Shown here: piece after piece, positions 1 through 12,984 of the stretch
How positions within the stretch are numbered: the first letter of the stretch is position 1
How the letters are laid out: each line of letters begins with the position of its first letter
Assembly (NCBI GenBank): GCA_019914995.1
Contig: CM034144.1
Coordinates: 5,363,489-5,427,488, forward strand
Source of the DNA: Acanthochlamys bracteata
Taxonomy: Eukaryota; Streptophyta; Magnoliopsida; Pandanales; Velloziaceae
Direction: 5' to 3'
Length of the DNA stretch: 64,000 nt
Position numbers and translations under genes: made by a program
Notes under the pieces: model-generated
Told to the model about the DNA's origin: nothing
What the model saw: only the letters and a program-made list of their open reading frames with translations
Database searches by the model: none

Positions 1-235
1 TTTGTAAAATGTATTTTTGAAAATAAGTTAGAAATAAAGTACAATTTTTATATTTTAATTATTTTTTAAATAATTATAAATAAAGTTTAACTTTTATTTT
101 TTAAAGTAGATGGTAGTAAAATATAGTAATTTTGAAGTATAATTTTAAATACAGTTTATATTTGAAATATGTGAATTGTTTGGAACTTCAATTCTAACGG
201 AAAAAATTAGAATTTCGAGCATTTGAAACACACGC
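1..235. repeat. Partial MITE-like repeat, left end outside the window
   Basis: This AT-rich stretch ends in a segment (about 165-235) that closely resembles the right end of the element at 7508-7776: both have a 'gaatt...gcatttgaaa.acac' type terminus and similar internal A/T blocks. Only the right part is present because the window starts inside it. The assignment rests on similarity read by eye; no target-site duplication can be tested. Confidence 0.4.
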
Positions 236-2270
236 AACAATATTTGAACTCAAAATCTCCTGCAAGCATAAAACCGTGTCAAAATTTAACTCTAGTGATT
301 TTCCCTCTTTCTTAATTAGTTACTGATTCTTTTTTCTTATAAACAATCTACTTTTGAGAATTCAACTTTTGCACTCTGGAAAAATGTGAAAATTTAATTC
401 CCTAAAACTTCTTCATACCATTTGTGCGAAATTCCTTCACTTTCTTCAATTTTATTTTATTCATTAGAATACAATGTAAAGGAGGTAGGAGAAAACATAC
501 ATATACTTAGATTAATTGGTACCAAAACCTATCTCTCATAGATACAAGCGTGACATGAACCTGATACACTTTCATTCCGTAAACGAAGCCAGGCTGACAC
601 TAATAGATAAACTATATCTAATTGATTCAACTTGCATATCTTGCTACGGCTATGCTATCCTTTTATTATATAAAAGTTAGTGACAAATAATTAAAAAACT
701 CTCATTGTATTCAAATACATCTCTAGGAATCGCTATTTGATCTGGACTGAATTAAAACAAACTCTAAGAATCCTATTCAAATAAAAATACCTAAATGACA
801 CATTCAGAACAGCTCTATAGGTGCCTGGGTACTTTTTAAAAAGTATCCGGATGTAAAATTTGCGCTTAGAACATCATAGTCTTTCGCCCTCCCGAGCTGC
901 ACTCTGCTCCGAACTTGGTAAAGTGCAATCTAGGCTCGCTTCTTCACTGTGCTCACTTCTGGCATCCTAGACATACTTCGCAGATTATCACCAACCTCCT
1001 AGCAAGGTCGTACGATCGGTTTGTCCACTACCTTCTTCTTTGCAACAACTTGTGATACTTTTGTTTCTTGTGCTTGGTAGCCTATTCCATCGTTCTCCAC
1101 CCTTCAAATTCGGCTTTGTCTTCAAAGCCAAGCAGGAAAAGACCGTCTTCTCTTGGAGTCACATCGACAACTTCGCTTGAGATCCGAATAGCATCATTGA
1201 GTTAGGACACATGAAAAATAAGATGAATCTTTGAAGAGGGTGTCAAAGTCAACTAATATGTTGGCGAACCTAAAGCCTTCTCCACAACAAAGGCCCACAA
1301 TAACAGAACAGAATTTGTGATCTCAACTTGCCACAATCGACGATTGATGATTGGGTCGCAGCTTAAGGAAACTTGATCTTTCGGTTTGTAATATTTTTTT
1401 CCTTCATCATTAATAAGAGTACAAAGTTATGCATGTAATGCTAAATTATATTGTTGATGTAATGATAGGTGAAAAAGGAGAAGTGGAAGTTCTAAGAAAA
1501 CAGAATAAAACAAAGATTAACTATTTGGCCATGCTCTCAATCAACCCCAACATCCAAGGATGAGTCATGGCAAACATATTGATTGTATTATTTCTGACTT
1601 ACAATCTTAATGCATTTCTTATTTAATCCTAAACTAGACCAGAATTAGAGTAAATTAGTGAATGCTGATTTTATACTAGATTTATGTTAAGATTATAATT
1701 TAAAATCTGAAGTAAGAACTAAATCAAGATATTATGTATAAAATTTTCACATTAATCAAGAATAAAATTTACACTTGTCTAAAGATTCAAGCATTAGATA
1801 TTAGTAGTAGATTCCAAAGTTTTAGTTATTTTGTCACCTCTATTTTCTAAAAAAATCTACTATTTATTTATTTGATTTTTCATACATTTTTTTAGTTTGG
1901 ATACACAACCTTCATTTTATATATTCTGTAAGATTGATTTGAGTTAGGCTTATTTGAATTAGTCTGATATACGGTAAACAATAACCGTGCACTTGCGAGA
2001 TAAACTATATTAGAGTTCTTCATTTTTCTTAGGTGAGTTTAGCCTCATCAATCGTCCATCGGCCAATTATTTCATTCTATTTTGGGTTCGATATAGATGA
2101 TGCTTTAGCTCTACAAGATCTCACCCTAATTCAGATATCCATTATTTTTTTACAGAAAAACAAATCAAAGGCTGGTGGAAGTAGTGGTGTTGGCCATAGA
2201 AGGTCTCAAAAGGAGTTGTCTTTGTACCCGAATGAGTGCTAGTATTGTATGAAAATTCTACAAATTGAGC
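236..2270. other. Intergenic region, no supported gene
   Basis: No conserved protein or RNA gene is recognised here. The part from about 800 to 1400 is clearly more GC-rich than its surroundings and translates on the minus strand into broken fragments without a recognisable domain. It may be the 3' remnant of the decayed retrotransposon that follows, but nothing diagnostic (chromodomain, LTR end, polypurine tract) could be confirmed. The remainder is AT-rich. Confidence 0.4.
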
Positions 2271-2299
2271 CAATTAATCTATATATTGTGAGGATGATC

Positions 2300-2760
2300 T
2301 CCTACGAAACACTCAATGTGCGTTTCTAAGTCGAACCTCCGTTTGCTCGTCAGCTTGAGGGTGATAAGCCGAGCTCGTGTGAAGTAAGATGCCATGTAAT
2401 TGATGTAGCTGCTTCCAGAATGCACTAAGAAACACTTAAGCTTTATCAAAAACTATAGTAGCCAGACATCCATAGAGCCGAACAACTTCCATAGCGAAGA
2501 TGTTTACAATGTCAACTGCCATGTAGGGATGTTTTAAAGCTATAAAATGTACATACTTAGAAAGTCAATCTACTACAATCAAGATTACATGATTTACATC
2601 CTTACCTCCTAAATTGGCATCCCATTTATTAATTTCATAGAGGGAGAGGTTGAAGAACCCTATGCTAGACGCATCCATTTCCATAGTGAAAGGTGTCTTA
2701 AAATCATGAGAGGCTAGTATTAGGATGGTAGTCATTATCTTTTCCAACAATTGAAATACT
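2300..2760 (-). pseudogene. Ty3/gypsy RNase H start and integrase core fragment (broken)
   Basis: On the minus strand the RNase H entry motif (PFTMEMDASS) is followed by an integrase-like segment in which 'DVNHVILIVVD', 'HFIALKHPYMAVDIVN', 'FLSAFWKQLH' and 'AYHPQADEQTE' can be read. These match the D...D...E integrase core and the conserved motif before its glutamate in plant gypsy elements. The distance between RNase H and integrase is far too short for an intact element, so an internal deletion is inferred. Several stops interrupt the frames. Confidence 0.75.
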
Positions 2761-2769
2761 CAATCTATC

Positions 2770-3440
2770 TTAGTGGTCCATCCAAAAAAATCCTTCTTCA
2801 AGAGTGCTGTAAGTAGTGATGAGATGCAGCTAGTCTTTGACAAACCTCCTATAGTAATCCGTTAGTTCTAAGAATCCTCGCAGATTCTATTGGTGAAATA
2901 AAGACAAACCAATCCACCATAGCTTATATCTTCGTAGAGTCTATAATAATACCTTGCTCGGACACGATGCGAGCAAGATAATCTAGCTCCTTGCACCCAA
3001 ACTTATACTTGAAAATTTTTAGGTAAAGCTTCTCCTTTCTTAACACTTCAAATACCTTAGTTAGATACTACATGTGCCTTCCCAAGTCCTGCTATACACC
3101 ATAATGTCATCAAAAAATACAAGCACAAAATTTCAAAGATATTGCCTAAAGCTTATTCAATAAGGATTGGAAAGTAATAGGGCATCGATTAAACAGAAGG
3201 CTATCACCAAGAACTCATAGTGCCAATCATGTGTCCGAGCATACAAAAGAACTTAGCCCTATATAGAATCAAGTATCTGTCTTTGATAGTCATCTCATTA
3301 AGTGCCTTGCAAATCATACAAAATCGCAAGAGCTGTCCTTCTTTTAAACCAGCAACACTAGAAAGGAGAAGACATAACTCTTCAGTCGTATTATACCCTA
3401 CGAAAGCATTTAAGCAATGGCCCTTTCTGTTTCAAATTTT
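2770..3440 (-). pseudogene. Ty3/gypsy reverse transcriptase fragment (broken)
   Basis: Minus-strand translation gives pieces of gypsy RT. A 'FSFLVLLVKKKDSS' block is followed by 'CKALNEMTIKDRY' (the RALN..TI.D region), then 'QSLLNKL' and the FFDDIMVYS box that carries the catalytic aspartates. Next come 'VFEVLRKEKLYLK' and 'CKELDYLARIVSEQG', which correspond to the thumb/connection region. Multiple frameshifts and stops show that it is not functional. Confidence 0.8.
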
Positions 3441-4050
3441 TTGAATGTATAGGTACCTGTAGGGACTGGTGCTGCGCCTGGCAAGAGAGATATGCTGGAG
3501 ATCGTGGGTCCGTTGAGGTGGCAGCTTGGTATAGACCTTACACTATTAGTGTGCTACATATTAACTTACCAAAAGTTACAAATCAGTAGGCATGTCGCTG
3601 GTTCCATACTTAGTCTCGCTATGCTTAACTGTCATCACCCTTAAGAAGCATAGCATTATCTTTGGGCTTAGGCTTGTCAACTGAGAGACCATTCCCCTTC
3701 GAATTTCTTGCAGTAAAAATTCTTGCTTTGCATGGTAAACCTTATCTTTAGTCGAGGCCAATTTGTTATAACCACTTCAAGGCTCTCAAGCCATTATATT
3801 ACGAGCACTAAGTCCATGCCACTCAAAAGGAAAGAGAGATGCAACAAATACTAGTACTGTCAATGGCACGCTCTTATTGATGAATTCAATAGAGTGAGGC
3901 CTTCCGTAAGCTACTTCTACCTTGAGCCGTCGAATGGTTATGGGAGGGAGTCTAAGGTGTTTAGCCAGATGACCGGATATAAAGTTGTGTATTTTCAGAA
4001 TCAATCAATATGAATACTTTCTGTTTTTATATTTTCCCAACCATACGGAG

Positions 4051-4915
4051 TAGGAGTGGCAATGTGGGTTCATGGATCGATTTCGGATCGATCCATTTAA
4101 TAACTGGTCAAATTCATTCAATCCTAATCCAACTCATGAATTTATACGGGTCAAAATTATCTAATCCTAACCCAACCTATTAATAACTGGGTCAAATTCG
4201 GGTCGACTCATTTAATAATTAAAATTATTAATTTTTATTCTATATTTTTAAAATTCAACGAAATTATAAAATCAGTTGTAATGGAAGTGCACGATATTCT
4301 TACTGACGAGATATAATGAATGTCCGTCAAAGTATGCATTTTTTAGTATCTTCATCTGTCCTTAAAATATCCAAAAAAAATTTATTTTTATTTTTATTTT
4401 TTGAAAATATGTGTTGACAGCTAAAATTTTATGATTAAAAATATATACTAATAATTTTGATAAAAATTTTGATAAATATAGCTATCTAATAAAATTTTAT
4501 TAAAAATTTTTATACGAAATTCAAATTCATCATTACAGAAACACCTACATAGTAATACTTTTGATAATATTATAATTCTCATCTTACACTATTTTACTAA
4601 GATATAAAAATAACAATTAATTATAAATACTATATAATTTAATAATTTATAAATTACTATTATTGATTATTTTATTGCCAATATTTTAATATACAGAAAG
4701 GAAAATCAAATATTATTTTTTTTAAATATGATAATTCGGATTGGTAGGTCAATTTCGGGTTAACCCGAGTTGACCCATTTAATAACCGGGTCCAATTTAT
4801 TCAATCCTAATTCAACCCATATATTTATATGGGTCAAATTTTTTAACCCTAACTCTGATTAAGTAGGTCGATTTCGGATCGCGTTTTTAGATCGGGTCAT
4901 ATATTGTCACTCCTA
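4051..4915 (+). mobile_element. hAT-type MITE, copy 1, 865 bp, with 8-bp TSD
   Basis: The ends are imperfect inverted repeats (TAGGAGTGGCAAT ... ATTGTCACTCCTA) flanked by a perfect 8-bp direct repeat ATACGGAG (4043-4050 and 4916-4923). TIRs of the YAGGGNTGGCAA type with 8-bp duplications define the hAT superfamily. Subterminal GGGTCGACCCATTTAATAA-like motifs occur in both orientations, so the ends can fold back. There is no transposase coding capacity, hence non-autonomous. It is about 860 bp, like the copies at 50726 and 58352, and it interrupts the older gypsy element. Confidence 0.92.
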
Positions 4916-5990
4916 ATACGGAGAATTCGAGGACCAACCATTTTGTTCATTGAGCTAAGAGAAAGAGTTGCATCCTCAGGTAGCCCTTCTTATTCTTGAA
5001 TTGAATCACTGTCCTCTCTTCTATGTTGGTGATAATAATGACATACAGCTTTGTTGCACATATGTGACTACTTTCATACTTCTCATCACAATAAAAGCAT
5101 AACCCATTGACACGTCTTGCATTGATCTTGATTACGGATAAAATGATTGTTTTAGGCTGTGATTCTCATTAAGTTGTGTCTGTCTAATAATAGTAGCAGT
5201 TAACTGACTGTCTGTTCTAGAATTCTATGTATTGGTAGTGGCTGATAGGATCAGTGGTTTCCCCAAAATGTTGAAGGTGAGACTCTACTTTTGCTTAAAC
5301 ATCTTTAGCAAAATATATGCTCTTTGAATATCAAGGGGTCTTGTTATTAGCATATTCATGACGAGTCTAAGGACCCTACAAAATCTTCTAATCAGGTTCT
5401 GCTTAGTTGTAAGGGGTAATCAAGTTCACATGTCTTCAAATAGTATGGTATTCCTCTACTAATCCAGTTCAACTTAATTGGTGCAAAAAAACTGGAGTTG
5501 CGAAAGACGTTAGTACCGACTTTAGCTAAGAGCGCTTCACGCATCGTTTCCCACGTGTGATGAGGTGTCACGCTCATAACTTTGGTACCATCTATTGGCT
5601 TTATCTTAGAAACTCATGACTGCGATGTGAACGCGCTCCCATAGAGAAGTTTGATAAATTTTAAAGTATTTTTAAGCAGAGTATAGTCACTCATACATCC
5701 CATTTTCTATTGAAGTAAGAGAACTTGTAGCGTTCCTTGTACAGATGGAGATATGGTTCTTACTAATGGGTATTAGGATGACTAGGTTTTGGTTGAGGCG
5801 GTATGGTTCAGGCTGTCGGTAGCCTGAATGCATTTATAGATGGAATTTAGGGTGTTGGAAAGATCACGAGTTGCTAGAAAGTTGCTTGTTGCCATTGATT
5901 TACTGAGCAGCTAGTAAAGGAGAGTTGAGTTCATGGGTCTGCTTATAAGTGTGTTCCAATTACAAGGTGTATATGGGATCGCTTTGTGGG

Positions 5991-7507
5991 GGTAAGAAAA
6001 TGATCGATCATCGCTCTTTAGTTAATGGCTTATTTACTTCATCGTAAATGAAAAAAATAGTTTTTTCTATCAAATATTTACTTTCGATGATTCTTTATAT
6101 CTACTTTCGCAATACTTACTTTTTTTTTAAAAACTCACTTTTTAGAACACAGTTTCAACTAAATAAACTTAACCTAAATGTCCTACTGCTCCTAGTGTAG
6201 TCGTAGATGGTTGTCCAACCTTCTATTGAGATAACAACAATATATCCATTATAGTGTTTAATAATATTGGAAGTTAACTTATTTTAAGAATTTCACAAGA
6301 TTGAGACTTGATCTACGCTCTAATTTTGTTTATCACTTGTTTAGTTCATATGATTATATTGTCATTTGATAAAACGTAAAAGAGAATGCAAAGACGGACC
6401 CGTTTGAAACCAAATATAATGTTACTTTGCAAATAGTAGAAAGTCAAATATAAATAATTCGTAAACACAATTTATTCATATTAATGTTCAAATGTTTAAA
6501 ATAATAAGCAATTATTGAAGCTCACACTAATAAGAGCTATACAAAGCTGTCCAGTTCTCTTTCTCAAACCTTCTGAAATTAACTAGCTTCTCACAAATCA
6601 CTTCCATTACTGGTAGAAATTCTCAGCATCTCCTCTAGCTCCCATGCCTTTTCCTTCACGGCCTCCTCTGCTGAATCGATTCATTAATCGATTGCCTTCT
6701 CCGACAGACGTCTCTCTGGTGATTCGCCAGTTTTTCTTGTGCTTGCTGAATGTTTTGGATAGGTTCATGTCTTCCTTCTGTTGCTGTTACTATTGCTGTT
6801 GCTGGTGTTGTTGTTGTTTCTTGAGACATTGCTTGTTCTGATATTTCATGAAAGAGCATGCTGTTCTAAATCCTTTTTTAAAAACACTTCCAAACCTCTC
6901 ACCTGTTATTACTATTCACCTGTTTGTTGTGGTTTCTTTTGCTTTCATGTTTTGAGGGTTATACAAGAATTACTTCCTTATTCTTCTTCAATTTTGCATT
7001 TTGTTTCCGTTGTTGTGGTTTTGTGAAGCCACTTTCTATGAAGCTGAGGTTGTTGACGCTACTGCTAAGGCCTCCCCAGTTTGGGTGTAAATTAATTTTC
7101 TGTGATTTATACGCATAACCAGCTTTAACAACACAATCTTACGATATTCCAACTTTTTCCCCAGTTTGCTTATATAATTCAGCGAACTCTGGCAATACCA
7201 GTTTCTCAAGCCAAAAAAAAAAAAGGGAAAAAAGATAACGCTTCTCTTCAATGATGAGGCACTGATCAGGCAAAGAACTTACCACACTTTATTGCATTGT
7301 AATTCTATAAGCAGAATTTTTTCTAACGGATTGTCTTTAGCTGCAACAAATGCAATTGATTCAAGTACTCCTCCCATGAAGTATTGGTAGAATCAAGTGA
7401 ATATATTTACCCTACTGATAATTATAAGTTGAATAACTGCAAATGGTGCAACAAACATAAGTCGACTAGATATTTCAGCTAAGATAGTATTCACTTGAAT
7501 ATTGTTA
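5991..7507. other. Intergenic region with unassigned GC-richer island
   Basis: Most of the stretch is AT-rich without a recognisable gene. From about 6560 to 7120 there is a GC-richer patch with a TGT/TGC-rich trinucleotide run (6776-6825). It can be read as a short minus-strand peptide of mixed, glutamine- and threonine-rich composition, or as Cys/Tyr-rich and Leu-rich peptides on the plus strand. None resembles a known family, and the open frames follow from the skewed repeat composition. It could be a captured gene fragment or an untranslated exon; I cannot tell. Confidence 0.35.
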
Positions 7508-7776
7508 AGAACGTGTTTCAAATACACGTAATGAATTTTATGAAAGTGAAAATTTAAATTTTTAAAAAATAAACTAAAAATAGAGTTCAATTTTTATATT
7601 TTAATTGTTTGTTAAAGTGGGTTAAAAGTAATTGTATTAAATTCTATTTAGAGTTTTTATATAGTGATGCTGAAGTAAAATTCTGAGATTCTATAACATA
7701 TTAAAATATGTGAACTAATTAGAACTCAAATTTTCGCAAGAAAAATTTAAGTTGCGGGCATTTGAAATACACTATA
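7508..7776. mobile_element. MITE-like element with GTGTTTCAAAT-type inverted ends
   Basis: The left end (near 7511) reads GTGTTTCAAATACACG and the right end (to about 7776) reads GCATTTGAAATACAC, i.e. inverted termini around an AT-rich body of about 270 bp. The right half resembles positions 30-235 of this window, so the unit is repeated. There is no coding capacity. No convincing target-site duplication was identified, so the superfamily is open. Confidence 0.5.
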
Positions 7777-8827
7777 AATTAAACACGCGAACAGAGACCA
7801 ATGGGTGTAGCTTTTATCTTTTAATGAAGGGCGTGTATTAGTTTCACCTGAACACATTTTTTTCTGCCAAAACCTGAGTTTTAATCACTTTTAAATACAA
7901 CCAAATACAAAAAATCACTTCCAGACTATCTTTCGAATAAAACAACATTTAAAAAACTGAACTCATTTTTCAAGCCCACTTCATAAAAAAAACTTATTTT
8001 TTAATAACTCACTTCACTATGTAACTATGTAATCAGTGAAATCTTTCCATTTTTTTGATACAATTCTGCTGTTAAAATAGGACTGATGAGAAAACTTATC
8101 CCTGATTCCTTGATATTCATATGAAATAAATATCATAACAGATGCGCTGAAGATTTTCAGGCCTCGACTCGTCAGTACCTTTTGTGAAGTTGATAATTTT
8201 CAAGGCGTGTAAAATCACAAGAGCAAAGCAAGTAAATAGCAGCAGTAATATCATACCCATTGACAATCTTCCAAAAAACCCACGAGAGTACCTTTACTTC
8301 AGGCTTAATTGCACAAAGGAGATTGAAAACACACTTTGGTTTTGATGCAGAAATCCTTGATGGAGCGGCTCACTTACACGACTCAAGTCCAGCTTTAAAA
8401 CTTTTAGTTAAGCACACACTAAAAAGAAATACTTTCTTAGTACAAAAGGTAACACATTATCATTATTTCATGAGCAAATTCTTTTAGGCAGAAAACTGAT
8501 GAAACTTAGTGGTTACAATTTACAGAGATCTCGCAATGACTTCAGTGTAGGAATAGTTTACAAAAACTTAAAACATGAATTGATTGGCATCTCATATGAC
8601 AATGACACTAACATATACAGAATTTAATCAACAAGAACTACACAACATCTATGATAGTAGTGACGACTAAAACATCACAACCAAATTGTATCCTTCTGAA
8701 ATATATCTCAAAAATTCCCAGAAAAAAAAAAACAAAGAAAAAGGGAACCACCAAACCAAATATACCTCGACTCTGTTGCTGTAAAACAGAAAATGAGAAA
8801 GAATGATGTCCATGCCACAAACATCTC
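7777..8827. other. Region downstream of the TMEM245-like gene, probably including its 3'UTR
   Basis: No independent gene is supported. The several hundred bases next to the stop codon at 8828 (minus-strand direction) are the expected 3'UTR of the TMEM245-like gene. Short open frames here lack conserved features. No poly(A) signal could be fixed with confidence in this AT-rich sequence. Confidence 0.45.
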
Positions 8828-11800
8828 CTATACTCTGGTTTCATCAGTATTCATGAGGACAAATTCTGCATACAAGTTCTTCAAGGCTATGACAATAGTC
8901 ATTATCATTGGACCCATAATTGCACCCTGTCAAAGAAAGACAAGTGAACAGTAACCTTATGGATATTGTCCTCATAAGTTTTCTTACTTAAAAAGCAAAA
9001 CAAACACTTCCAACATGTTACACTATAAGCAAAAAGAAAATTAACTGCTACAAAGAGAAACTGCTAAAGATAATCACACTAAAGCCGCAGCTGCACACAC
9101 AAATGCCAAAAAAAAAGAAAAAAAGGCACTCATCATTGGTGGTTTACGAAGAACTGAAATCAGTACTACATCATATAAAATGTTACAATGAAGATTTCAG
9201 CAAAGAATATGTAGCCCAACTGGAACATTCACACAATCTAGCAGAATATAAATTATATATAATAGCAGATGTCAACTAACATATCTACTAACGACAGCTA
9301 CGATTAAACATCAGTAGGAGCTCTAAAATTAAATTATTTCATAACCTTGTAGATGATTTTGTTGCAGTATATGGTTTGCCTTACAGCCGAAACTAGAAGT
9401 AAAGATTCTTTCAAGAAAGTCCATATAGTTCATCAGACCATATGCATTCACTAGGAGATGTACTAAAGTAGCCAACAAATGAATTTCGCTGCCATTACAA
9501 AAGAACTTCTAAGTAATGTTGTGATCAACAATAGCTATGAACATTATTTCCTTAAATGAATTCAACATTCTATAAAATGAAACCAATGTATACAATAAAA
9601 AACTGTGAGCGCTTGGAGGAAAAGATGTAACATTATTTAAGAATCTTAATAACATAAAAGTTCATTATGTCAGTGATCAGAGTCAGAATCAAGCATACCT
9701 CTAATGCATTAGGGAACAATGTCATGCCACCAATAATACTAAGCCCAGTAAGATATGCACTATGGCTCGGTATATCTTCATGAATTGCTGAAGTTCCATA
9801 ATCCATTAATATTAGGTGTATCAATGGCACACAAATCGCCCATATATAGCTTTCTTCCATAAAGAACTGTACTGCTGCTGGTATCGATGAGAGCCAATGT
9901 GGAAGTATGGGAACCAATGCACTAATTAGTGCTAGCACAGTGGACATGTACAAGAAATGCACCGAACAGAACCTGAATAACAGCCATGTGAGGCATGATT
10001 GAAATATTGCAATCTTAGCAGTTGCCAAGAGAACACTGCTGATTGCCTTGTTGATGACTTCTGCCAATCTTGTTCGCATGATCTTTGAGATTGGTAACAT
10101 GTTCACAACTTGCTCTGTGGCTCCACCAGACTCTGATGTGATGAGATAGTACAGAACCCAAAGGAACACCGTCAATTGTGAGATGAAGTTGATGACCTCT
10201 GCAGCCCCTGAGATAACAGCAAGCCCAATGTAGAGAATCAAGCTGGCACTTCCTCCAAGGACAGATGTACTGCTGGAGAGAACCCTTTTTCCAACATCAA
10301 TCCCTTGGAATGCTAATGCCTTTGCTTTCTCAACTAGGTCCTCCCTACTAACTAATAACTCCCTGAAAATGGAATCCAGTTCAGCATATAGACCAGGCCA
10401 ATCCCGGGTCTTGACCTGCGCACTAAGGGTTTGCAGCTTAACAGTGTATGGATAGGGTGTAGAGCTGGCAAGTGAAGTTGATGGATCTGACAATGAATCA
10501 TCTGGAGGAGTACCAACCATAAAATGTTTGAATCCCTTTGCAAAGTCGGAGAGATTGTACTGAGCAGCAAGGCCATCCATCTGCTCCCATACTGTATCAT
10601 ATAGCTTGGCAGAGTACTGTTCCACAAGTCCAGGAACATCATTCTCCTCCACCCACTTCTTGAAGCCAATTTTCTCTGCATAGTTGCTGCTCTGGACATG
10701 GGACTTGAGAGAAAGAACAGCATCCTTGCTCTCAACACCAATCTGGTGGAGAATAGAAGCAGACTTCAGTATTTTTCTAAAGACAAACTCTCTGCTCCGA
10801 ATTACATTGACCGATAAACTAGTAATGCATATCCATAGTGCACAATAAATAGTGAATAACATCACACTTTTGTCAGTGGCAGCACTAATCAATTTTGGAC
10901 AAGTGCAACCAATCATTTTAATGAATTCTATTTAAATTTATTAGTTTTTGAGATTCATTTACAACTTCTAAGAGTGTAAGCATAATTTTTGTTCTTTCTA
11001 TACAATAAATGCAAGAAATAAGTTGCATACAGACTGCCTGGTAAATGGATTTTAATATCATATGCTCTACTTAAACCATGGTTCTTTACAGAAGTAAGTA
11101 CTGGAGTTATAGGATTCTAAGTTTTTTAAAATCTAAATTTATGCAAAGAGGAAATCTAAGTTGTTTAGGGTAAAAACAGACTAGAATATAGTAAGCAGAA
11201 ACATCAAACACAATAAACATTCTACAAAGATAGCTGTTTCAAAAAAAACTACTAGGCATAAAGTAATCAACTATTATAGTCGTAGTAACTGATTCACACG
11301 TATAATGGTGCTACTGACAAGAACTTCATAATGCCTTTTCGTAACTGCACGTAAAAGACATCTTTTTACGTTAATAAAAGTATCACGCTAGCTTTAGAAA
11401 GCTCATTCTACTCTAGAGTTATTCACCTTACCTTGTAGGAGAAAAAGACTCCTCCAGCAAGCACTCCTAGTATCATCCCCACAATCAGTGACACCGCAAC
11501 AATTGAATCCAGCTGCCTCAGAATCCCAGCAGTCCAAAAGTTCGGCTTGTCATGCTCCTTCCTCTTCTTTGCAGCAGCAAATGAAGCATTCCTAACAGCT
11601 GTAGCAGTTGGTCCTGCTACTAAAAATCCAATAACAACAGCTGCAACTGTAAACCTTCCTCCTATCTTCTCAAACGCAATTGTGAATGCCCAGAATGAAA
11701 CCAACCATCTCAGGAGCCTAGAAAACCCCATTGGAGAGTTTTCGTTTCTTCTCCGTTTTCTATGAAAAATCGCTAACTTCGCATCAGCAATGGTGTCGGC

Positions 11801-12427
11801 AGAAGCCCGAAGTATCGCAGTGGGTGCGGCGAGGAGGGTGAATGCTGGCCCTGCACGGAGAGGTGGTGCCCAGAAAGAGACCAGAGCGATTTGTGCTTCA
11901 CGGAGAGGGATCGAACATAACACCGCCCACTGAAGCGGTCGAACGAAATCGTGAAGGAGACGGTATAGCCCGTAGAGAAGAAGCAACGTTAACGCGAGGC
12001 AAGCATGCGCCATGGCTATATAGAGAGCAAGCCGCGCTTGGGAATCGATCGCTGCCCCCGGCTGGGATGTCTGCACGTGCGAATCGGAATTGACACGTGT
12101 AAAAGGCGGGCGAGGGGGTTTGGTGTTGGTTTCATGGGGAGGAGAAGGAGGGAGAGTGTCCGGTGGGCGGCGGAGAGAAGCGGAGCGGAACATTTCGGTC
12201 CAGGGAAGGTTTGAATTGCTGACGTCATCGATACTAGAGGATGCAGAGCCCCGAGGTTCTTCGCCAGAGTAAGGAACGAGTTCCATTGCCGAGCGGCGGA
12301 GCTCCGCCGGACTACGGCGGCGGGAATTTGGAACGTTGGAAAAGTTGAGATGAGAGAAAAAGAGATCCAGGTCAGCGGGAAGAATGTCTCTCAGCTTCTG
12401 TGTAGCTTCTCCTTTTCTGAACTTCAC
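8828..12427 (-). CDS. TMEM245/AI-2E-type polytopic membrane protein (DUF20-like), 3 exons
   Basis: Proposed coding exons are 12427-11432, 10742-9699 and 8926-8828. All junctions are phase 0 with good sites: donor CAAG|GTAAGG, acceptor CCACCAG|ATT, donor AGAG|GTATGC, acceptor TTTGACAG|GGT. The product is 712 aa. Exon 1 carries a polar N-terminus rich in Ser, Pro and Arg, then several hydrophobic segments (e.g. [21 protein letters not shown] near residue 131 and [20 protein letters not shown] at the exon end). Exon 2 holds a long soluble stretch ([15 protein letters not shown]...) followed by the hydrophobic C-terminal block typical of AI-2E transporter/PF01594-like proteins. Exon 3 adds [22 protein letters not shown]. 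The family corresponds to Arabidopsis At5g55960 and animal TMEM245. The function in plants is not established; a membrane transport role is inferred from the family only. The ATG lies just inside a well-conserved-looking N-terminus with a stop upstream. Confidence 0.9.
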
Positions 12428-12705
12428 AGGATAAGGCCTAATTTATCTAGCTTAACGTATTCGGTTACCTTTACTATTATCTAAACAAAATAAAGTGTTT
12501 AGTTTTTATAAAGCAGTTTTCTATAGCTTTTTGGAAAATAATTTTTTCAGTTTACAAAAATAAAAACTATTCATATAAAAATTCTTCAATATATAATTTT
12601 TTATACTTTCAATATTTAAAAATAATTTTCTTTATTAGAAGATTTTGGGAATAGAAAAATTGAAAATGAGATAATAAGTATTTGAAATGTAGAGCTAAAC
12701 GACTT

Positions 12706-12981
12706 GGATCGTTTGGAGTGATTATGAAAAATATATTTCTGAAAAAAAAATATTTTTATTCTATTTTAAAAAATAAATTTTATTTTTTTATTAAAAAAAT
12801 AAATTTTACTTTTTTTATTAAAAAATAAAATTAATAATAATAAAATTTTATAATTTAGAATTTTTTTATACTTTTTAAATTTTTACATAAATTTTATGTA
12901 CAATATTATAAAAAAAATTTTGGGAAAGAGGGCTGGAAAAGAAGAAAAATACTTTTCCAGATCGCTCTCTCAAACGCAGCC
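12706..12981. mobile_element. Tourist-like AT-rich MITE (family with GCGTTTGG-type ends)
   Basis: Termini GGATCGTTTGGAGTGA at the left and the inverse of GGCTGCGTTTGAGAGAG at the right enclose an AT-rich body with the internal block 'tataatttagaatttttttat' seen in related copies. It abuts the next element (12985) and shares its TTA. The TSD is imperfect on the left. Non-coding. Confidence 0.55.
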
Positions 12982-12984
12982 TTA

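Larger units (their letters stand above)
2270..5990 (-). mobile_element. Decayed Ty3/gypsy LTR retrotransposon (gag-pro-RT-RH-IN remnants)
   Basis: Read on the minus strand, from 5990 down to 2270, fragments of a gypsy polyprotein appear in canonical order, broken by many stops and frameshifts. There is a gag-like stretch (about 5400-5580), a gag zinc-knuckle CFYCDEKYESSHMC near 5100, and an aspartic-protease-like HNFISGHLAKHLRLP near 3960-4000. RT follows with a VLLVKKKD-like block near 3340-3430 and an FFDDIMVYS catalytic box near 3100. An RNase H start (PFTMEMDASSIGF) lies near 2680, and the integrase includes AYHPQADEQTE near 2340-2370. The RT-RH-IN order defines Ty3/gypsy rather than copia. 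No LTRs could be delimited. An hAT-type MITE (4051-4915) is inserted between the gag and protease remnants. The element is dead. Confidence 0.85.

Noticed and set aside
6644..7026. Cys/Tyr-rich and Leu-rich plus-strand frames and a Gln-rich minus-strand frame
   Set aside because: They overlap a TGT/TGC-rich simple-sequence tract read in different frames; no domain or start context supports translation.
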